Assembly (NCBI GenBank): GCA_035759745.1 | Contig: DASTUF010000069.1 | Span: forward strand, 1-37,050 | Origin: CAMLHP01 sp035759745 | Lineage (GTDB): Bacteria; Gemmatimonadota; Gemmatimonadetes; Gemmatimonadales; GWC2-71-9 | DNA length: 37,050 nt | Direction of reading: 5' to 3' | The notes under the pieces: model-generated | Databases searched by the model: none | Told to the model about the DNA's origin: nothing | What the model saw: only the letters and a program-made list of their open reading frames with translations | Translations under genes and position numbers: made by a program | Shown: positions 32,837 to 37,050 of the stretch, in pieces | Position numbering within the stretch: the stretch's first letter is position 1 | How the letters are laid out: each line of letters opens with the position of its first letter

Positions 32837-34659
32837 GCCTCGGACCCCGGCGCGCCATCCTCGACCTGGTAGAACACGCCCCAGGCGCCTTCGCCGACAT
32901 GGGTGCCGAGGACGGCCGTAGCAACCGACACCAGCACATCCCGTGGCTGCCACGCGGCCAGCAGGGCGGTCCGCATCCGCTCCGCCTGCTCCGGCGCGTT
33001 GGCGTGCGCCACCCCGAACCGCACCCGGGTGGGGCGGGGCACCAGCCGCTTCTCCAGCAGTGAGAGCACCCGCGGAACCAGCCGTTCCTGCCCCCGCACC
33101 CGGTCCACCGGAACCACCCGGCCGTGATCATCCAGCGACAGGATCGGCTTCACATCCAGCATGCCGCCGAGCCACGCCTTGCCGCGGCTCACCCGCCCCG
33201 ACCGGATCAGGTTGTCGTACCGGTCGACGGTAAGGAACATCCCCGACTGGCGCCGCACCCGGTGCAGCTCCGCGGCGATGGCGTCGGCCTTCCAGCCGGA
33301 CTCGGCCAACTCGGCGCCGCGGAGCGCCAGCATTCCGACGCCGAGGGAGGCGCTGCCACTATCCACCAGGTGCACCCCGTCGAGCTGGCTGGCCTTGAGC
33401 GCAGCCATCGCCGACTGATAGGTGCCTGACAGCGTCGCCGAGAGGAGCACCGCGACTACTTCGTGGGCTTCCTGACGACCATTCCGGAATGCCCGGACGA
33501 ACTCACCCGGCGCCGGCTGAGAGGTGGTGGGGAGTTCTGCGCTGGCCGCCAGCTTCCGGTAGAACTCGTCCGGCTTGATGTCTACCCGGTCGCGCAGGGT
33601 CTGCTCGCCCCAGATCACCTGCAGCGGCACCAGCGCGATCTGGTGCCGGTCCAGCACTGCGTCGCTGAGGTCGGCCGAACTGTCCGCAATCACCGCGACG
33701 CCGCGCCGCTCATCGTGGGCCAGCCGCGCATGCTGGGCGCGCATGTCGTCGGCCTTGGTGGTTTCCACGTTTCCCCACCGTGCCGCATACGTAAAGACGG
33801 CCTCGGGGGTGTCCGTGTGCACATGGATCTTGAGGATGTCCCCTGCGGAGATAGCCACGATCGAGCCGCCGAAACGATGCATTGCGGCACGCACGTCGTT
33901 GGCCGGCGGGAGCACATCGCCCCGGACCAGGATCTCGGTGCAGTAGCGGTAGTCGCGATCGCTGGCCACCTCGGCGAGCGCCGCAGGCATCAGCGCATCG
34001 GCGTCCACCGCGGTCATGTCCGCCGGCAGGATGGGATCGCCCTCGATGTACCGAACCACCCCCTCGACCATTCGCACGAAGCCCTTGCCACCGGCATCCA
34101 CTACGCCGGCTTCCTTGAGCACCGCCATCAGTTCCGGGGTGCGGGCCAGGGCAACTTCTCCCTCGGCCAGCAGCATGCGCATGAACTCGGAGATGTCGTC
34201 GGTAGCCCGGGCAGCGCGCTCGGCCGCAGCGGCCGATTCCCGGGCCACCGTGAGGATCGTGCCTTCGCGGGGGTCGTCGAGTGAGGTGTGGAGCTGGTCG
34301 GCGCCCTGGCTGAGCGCGCGGGCAATATCGGTGGGCGACGCCTTGTCGAGCTGGCTCAGGCCGTCGGCAAATCCCAGGAGGAAGTGCGCCAGCATCATTC
34401 CGGAGTTGCCCCTGGCGCCGAGCACGGCCGCCCGTGCGGCGGTGCGGGCGGTCTCCGCAAGCGACGCGTCGCCGAGCGCCTGGAGGGCGTCGGCGACGGC
34501 ACGGAGGGTCAGGCTGAAGTTGGTGCCGGTGTCCCCGTCGGGCACCGGAAATACATTGATGCGATTGATTTCCTCGCGTCCGGCGGCAACCCAGTCGGCC
34601 GCGGCATTCAGCGATCGAGCGAGGCGGGGACCGTCCACATACGAGATGCCGACGGTCAT
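32833..34659 (-). CDS. FakA-FakB-like fusion (DhaL kinase + DegV fatty-acid binding)
   Basis: In Firmicutes, FakA phosphorylates a fatty acid held by a separate DegV protein, FakB, giving acyl-phosphate for phospholipid synthesis. Here both are in one 608-residue chain. Residues 1-200 are the DhaL-type kinase domain with PVPDGDTGTN (Asp41, Asp43), ARGNSG and VVDAGGKGF. Residues about 205-315 match the FakA middle domain (CTEILVRGD, KIHVHTDTPE). Residues about 320-605 are DegV, with VIADSSADL, TTSQPAPGEF, VDSGSASLG and a ligand-pocket-like LIRSGRVSRGKAW. GGAG lies seven bases before the ATG. It starts four bases after rplI and overlaps rsfS. Confidence 0.88.
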   Translation of the reverse strand: MTVGISYVDGPRLARSLNAAADWVAAGREEINRINVFPVPDGDTGTNFSLTLRAVADALQALGDASLAETARTAARAAVLGARGNSGMMLAHFLLGFADGLSQLDKASPTDIARALSQGADQLHTSLDDPREGTILTVARESAAAAERAARATDDISEFMRMLLAEGEVALARTPELMAVLKEAGVVDAGGKGFVRMVEGVVRYIEGDPILPADMTAVDADALMPAALAEVASDRDYRYCTEILVRGDVLPPANDVRAAMHRFGGSIVAISAGDILKIHVHTDTPEAVFTYAARWGNVETTKADDMRAQHARLAHDERRGVAVIADSSADLSDAVLDRHQIALVPLQVIWGEQTLRDRVDIKPDEFYRKLAASAELPTTSQPAPGEFVRAFRNGRQEAHEVVAVLLSATLSGTYQSAMAALKASQLDGVHLVDSGSASLGVGMLALRGAELAESGWKADAIAAELHRVRRQSGMFLTVDRYDNLIRSGRVSRGKAWLGGMLDVKPILSLDDHGRVVPVDRVRGQERLVPRVLSLLEKRLVPRPTRVRFGVAHANAPEQAERMRTALLAAWQPRDVLVSVATAVLGTHVGEGAWGVFYQVEDGAPGSEA

Positions 34660-34663
34660 CAGC

Positions 34664-35113
34664 TTACTCCGCCGGAACGACCGTCACCCGCACTTCGGCT
34701 GGCACTTCGGGATGGATGCGTACGGCCACGACGTGCTCGCCCAGGGTCTTGATCGGATGTGGCAGCTCGATCTTGCGCCGATCCACCTCGATGCCGCTGG
34801 CCTTGAGCTTCTCGGCGATGTCGGACGCGGTCACCGAACCGAACAGCTTGCCTTCCTCGCCGGCCTGTCCGGTCAGGGTCAGCGGCGTCTCGCGCAGGCG
34901 GGCCGCGAACTCCTCGGCGCCGGACTTCTCGGTGGCGAGCCGGGCCGAGCGTGCCCGGGTCTCCGCTTCAATGCGCTTGCGGTTACCCGCGGTGGCTTCG
35001 TAAGCGAGGCCCTGCGGCAGCAGGTAATTGCGGGCGTAACCCGGCCGCACCCGCACGAGCTCGCCAGCCTTGCCCAGCGACGTGACGTCGTCACGCAGAA
35101 TTACTTCGATCAT
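34664..35113 (-). CDS. rplI: 50S ribosomal protein L9
   Basis: The 149-residue protein has the L9 signature VRVRPGYARNYLLPQGLAYEAT, a connecting helix and the C-terminal domain FGSVTASDIAEKL...KTLGEHVVAVRIHPEV. L9 binds 23S rRNA domain V and helps keep the reading frame. GGAGG lies six bases before the ATG at 35113, which overlaps the DUF2232 stop as ATGA. The frame continues open upstream, but only in antiparallel-free noise inside DUF2232. Confidence 0.97.
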   Translation of the reverse strand: MIEVILRDDVTSLGKAGELVRVRPGYARNYLLPQGLAYEATAGNRKRIEAETRARSARLATEKSGAEEFAARLRETPLTLTGQAGEEGKLFGSVTASDIAEKLKASGIEVDRRKIELPHPIKTLGEHVVAVRIHPEVPAEVRVTVVPAE

Positions 35114-36069
35114 CGAACCCCTCCGGTTGCGGCACCGCCGAGGCGCCGTCTGAAATCTATCCAGCTGTCGGCGATGCCGAGCAGCGCCAGTCCCGAGCCC
35201 GCGATGGGCCAGACCACGATGGCCACGATGGCCAGGATGAACGTCACGTGGCGGGGCGTCCGGCTCGCGGCCGCGACGTACACGGCCAGCCCCCGCGCCA
35301 CATAGAGTACCACTACCACTGCCAGCAGGTTGGCGCCCCAGCGATACAGCTCCAGCCCGGCGACTCCCGCCTGGGCTCGGCCCAGGACCAGTGCCAGGCC
35401 GAGGATCAGCAGCCACACCGCGTGATCGCTGAAGCGGAACGCCCGAAACCGGGCCGCCAGGGGCGGCAGCGGTTGGGACGCCACCCGCTCGTGCCAGCGC
35501 CATGCGAGCGCGAGCCCACCGATCGCCTGGAGCGCGATCACGGCCGCCAGGTAATGCGCGATGGTCGCCGAACTGTCGCCCAGCGCGCGGAGCTGCTGCA
35601 CCAGTTCGGGGCTGAAACCCCTCGCCGCGAACGCTGCCGCCTGCGCTTCGAACGACCGGCCAACCGTCTCCGCGAATTCCGCTTCCACCGCCGGCCACGG
35701 CTGGCCCAGCAGGGCGGAACCGGCCAGCGCCAACAGGAATCCGCCAGCGGCCGCCAGGACCGCCCGTCCCGCCGGCGGTCCCGGCCTCCACTCGGCCAGG
35801 GCCACGAACAGCCCGCCCGACAGCACCGCGACCGCGGCCGCGAACCCGGCCGAGGGTCCGGCCATGGACCGGCTCCAGAGGATCGCCAGCACCAGGCTCA
35901 CGCCCAGCCAGAGCCAGTGCCGCAGCCCCCGGGGACGCGCCGCGAGGAGCAGCAACGCCAGCGGTGTGAACACGAACACCGGCGAGGCCACCACCACGAA
36001 TCCGGCGAGCAGGAGGAGCAGGCCCCACCCGCGCGCGGGCTGAGGCGTTGCTCCGCCAGGGATCGTCAG
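35110..36069 (-). CDS. DUF2232 multi-spanning membrane protein (non-AUG start)
   Basis: The protein is about 319 residues with eight or so membrane helices and resembles the DUF2232/YybS family, which sits next to rplI and rpsF-rpsR genes in many bacteria. No function is assigned. The first helix, GWGLLLLLAGFVVVASPVFVF, needs a start upstream of the GTG codons within it. The best candidate is CTG at 36069, overlapping the rpsR stop as CTGA, with AAGGGA eight bases upstream; ACG at 36066 is an alternative. An ATG at 36156 is open but would overlap rpsR by 90 bases. rplI follows with ATGA. Confidence 0.78.
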   Translation of the reverse strand: MTIPGGATPQPARGWGLLLLLAGFVVVASPVFVFTPLALLLLAARPRGLRHWLWLGVSLVLAILWSRSMAGPSAGFAAAVAVLSGGLFVALAEWRPGPPAGRAVLAAAGGFLLALAGSALLGQPWPAVEAEFAETVGRSFEAQAAAFAARGFSPELVQQLRALGDSSATIAHYLAAVIALQAIGGLALAWRWHERVASQPLPPLAARFRAFRFSDHAVWLLILGLALVLGRAQAGVAGLELYRWGANLLAVVVVLYVARGLAVYVAAASRTPRHVTFILAIVAIVVWPIAGSGLALLGIADSWIDFRRRLGGAATGGVR

Positions 36070-36287
36070 CCGACGTGTCCCTTCACGTAGGGCAACAGCG
36101 CGACCTGACGCGCCCGCTTGATGGCGGTGGAGATCTGCCGCTGGTGCCGCGCGCATGCGCCCGACAACCGGCTGGGCAGGATCTTGCCGCGCTCGGTCAG
36201 GAACCGCTGCAGCGTCCGCTCATCCTTGAAATCGACGATACGCACACCCGACTCACAGATGGCGCAGGTTTTCTGTGGGCGCTTCAT
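36066..36287 (-). CDS. rpsR: 30S ribosomal protein S18
   Basis: The 73-residue protein has KTCAICESG with Cys8 and Cys11, a third Cys45 (ACARH), and the conserved LQRFLTERGKILPSRLSGACARHQRQISTAIKRAR block, given here in parts: LQRFLTERGKI, LPSRLSG, RQISTAIKRARQ. It binds S6 in the platform of the small subunit. The cysteines suggest a zinc-binding form. The ATG overlaps the rpsF stop by four bases, with no ssb gene between them, unlike the rpsF-ssb-rpsR order of many Firmicutes. Confidence 0.96.
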   Translation of the reverse strand: MKRPQKTCAICESGVRIVDFKDERTLQRFLTERGKILPSRLSGACARHQRQISTAIKRARQVALLPYVKGHVG

Positions 36288-36625
36288 TCGTCATCCTCCT
36301 CGTCCGACTTGCCGGTCACGACCGGCACGGCCTGGGCGCCCTCGTGCACCACCACCAGGTGACGGAGCACTCCGTCATCCAGCTTGATGGCGCGCTCGAA
36401 CTCGGGCAGCGCCGACGGCTCGGCGTCGAACCGGGCCACGGCGTAGGAGCCGGTTTCCTTCTTCTGGATGGGATAGGCCAGCGTGCGCTTGCCCCAGTGG
36501 TCCACCGTCGGGGCATCGACGCCGTCCTTGCGGATCAGGGCGTGGAACTTCTCGAGCTTCTCGTTGATGGCCGATTCCTCGAGCGTGCTGTCGAAGATAT
36601 AGACCACCTCGTACTGATGGGTCAT
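36284..36625 (-). CDS. rpsF: 30S ribosomal protein S6
   Basis: The 113-residue protein has QYEVVYIFDSTLEESAI, the conserved WGKRTLAYPIQKKETGSYAVARFDAEP core, seen as WGKRTLAYPI and KKETGSYAV, and an acidic tail SDEEDDE that some S6 proteins have glutamylated. It pairs with S18. GGAAGG lies four bases before the ATG. The gene heads the minus-strand operon rpsF-rpsR-DUF2232-rplI-fakAB-rsfS, which has no gap longer than four bases. Confidence 0.96.
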   Translation of the reverse strand: MTHQYEVVYIFDSTLEESAINEKLEKFHALIRKDGVDAPTVDHWGKRTLAYPIQKKETGSYAVARFDAEPSALPEFERAIKLDDGVLRHLVVVHEGAQAVPVVTGKSDEEDDE

Positions 36626-36699
36626 GTCACCTTCCTTCGGACTGGTGCCCCGGGCCTGGTGCGGGCGCCGGGGAGGATGATTGTGAGCCGCGAAATATA
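36626..36699 (-). promoter_or_regulatory. rpsF: rpsF promoter and leader
   Basis: TATATT (36699-36694) is a near-perfect -10; the -35 at 17 bases is poor. Transcription near 36687 would give a leader of about 60 bases. CCCCGG and CCGGGG in it form a hairpin, and a CCG follows before the ribosome site. Such leaders in other bacteria bind the S6:S18 complex for feedback; whether the exact motif is present here I cannot confirm. Confidence 0.4.
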
Positions 36700-36746
36700 G
36701 GGGCGCCGGGGCCGACGCGGTAGGCGGGGGGTGATGGCGTTACTCC

Positions 36747-36873
36747 CCTCGCGAGTAAGCTCGCTGCTCGGCGAGCCTCGCCTGGCGGCGAGGCGGTGCG
36801 CCGGGCGGCCTTCCGGGAACCCCCAGCGTCGCCGGGGGCGACGCTCGCCGAGCAGCGGCTTCAGCCGCGAGGC
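36747..36873. repeat. Palindromic repeat, copy B (full element)
   Basis: Perfect 15-base arms CGCTGCTCGGCGAGC (36762-36776) and its complement (36843-36857) are extended outward by imperfect CCTCGCG/CGCGAGG pairing. The right half (36828-36870) matches 12051-12093 at 38 of 43 positions. The element lies between the rpsF promoter and the end of the next gene. Confidence 0.65.
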
Positions 36874-36909
36874 ATTGCCTGGGTGCCGCGCCTGGTGCTC
36901 CCGCGCGGG

Positions 36910-37050
36910 CTACTCCTCCCTGATAAACACCTGCGTCCTGCGGGTCTGGCTGCTGCCATCGGCAGCCCGGACCGTTACCAACAGGGTGTAGCGACCCTCG
37001 TCCAGGCGGCGGGTGTCGAGTTCGCGGCGGAAGCGCTGGACTGCACCGGT
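36910..37050 (-). CDS. 3' end of an unidentified gene
   Basis: An open frame enters from the right edge and ends at TAG 36912-36910, giving 46 visible residues: an RFRRELDTRRLDEGRYTL segment, VRAADGSSQTRR and a VFIREE end. The pattern of a beta-sandwich strand pair around an EGRYTL turn resembles the C-termini of GWxTD-type and other Ig-like secreted proteins, but this is weak. The frame has GC-rich third positions like its neighbours, which supports coding. Confidence 0.5.
   Translation of the reverse strand, partial: TGAVQRFRRELDTRRLDEGRYTLLVTVRAADGSSQTRRTQVFIREE

Noticed and set aside
34664..36028. 454-residue protein fusing an unknown domain to L9
   Set aside because: The upstream part is the DUF2232 gene read in another frame and is a Gly/Arg/Ala-rich artefact; L9 has its own ribosome site at 35113.

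Overview
This 37-kb window is GC-rich, densely packed chromosomal DNA from a diderm bacterium. A LolA carrier, lipoprotein signals and an outer-membrane beta-barrel protein that ends in Phe show that it has an outer membrane. Gene content and order (rpmE-prfA-prmC-ylbF-tmk; rpsF-rpsR-DUF2232-rplI; a TolB-like propeller joined to an outer-membrane barrel; SpoIID in a diderm; promoter -10 elements that partly resemble the Bacteroidota TAnnTTTG type) suggest Gemmatimonadota or a close FCB-group relative. That placement is inference; no rRNA gene is present. No prophage, IS transposase, CRISPR array, tRNA or rRNA was found.

Layout. 1-700: the 5' part of a minus-strand Xre/MbcA/ParS-type antitoxin with an unusually clear promoter and two operator sites, then a nested-palindrome repeat. 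697-2117 (-): sua5 and arfB. 2268-6139 (+): larE, thpR, a membrane-anchored protein, a sigma-54-type response regulator and a small membrane protein, nearly all joined by 1- to 4-base overlaps. 6166-11476 (+): an aldehyde dehydrogenase, a short primary-type sigma factor, yajQ, a SpoIID-like lipoprotein and a Gfo/Idh/MocA oxidoreductase. 11687-16442 (-): a small membrane protein, a GAF/HD-GYP protein, a CsgG-like periplasmic protein, an MBL-fold hydrolase and a Crp/Fnr regulator, together a plausible nucleotide-signalling module. 16633-22256 (+): rpmE, prfA, prmC, ylbF-like, tmk, an S41 C-terminal protease and a DUF2520 Rossmann protein. 22373-32470 (-): lolA, DAHP synthase, smc, a SPOR lipoprotein, and a 1,078-residue peptidase/propeller/barrel fusion. 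32480-36625 (-): rsfS, a FakA-FakB-like fusion, rplI, DUF2232, rpsR, rpsF. The right edge holds the 3' end of another minus-strand gene.

The genes mostly serve translation and its quality control (sua5, arfB, rpmE, prfA, prmC, rsfS, rplI, rpsR, rpsF), chromosome maintenance (smc, tmk) and the cell envelope (lolA, SPOR, SpoIID, S41, barrel fusion, fatty-acid kinase). Three things stand out. Many operon junctions use NTGA or TGATG overlaps, and two of them seem to require a CTG (or ACG) start codon. Several genes have a -10-like hexamer only 5-7 bases before the start codon, which implies leaderless mRNAs. Most of the larger intergenic gaps hold a different palindromic repeat.
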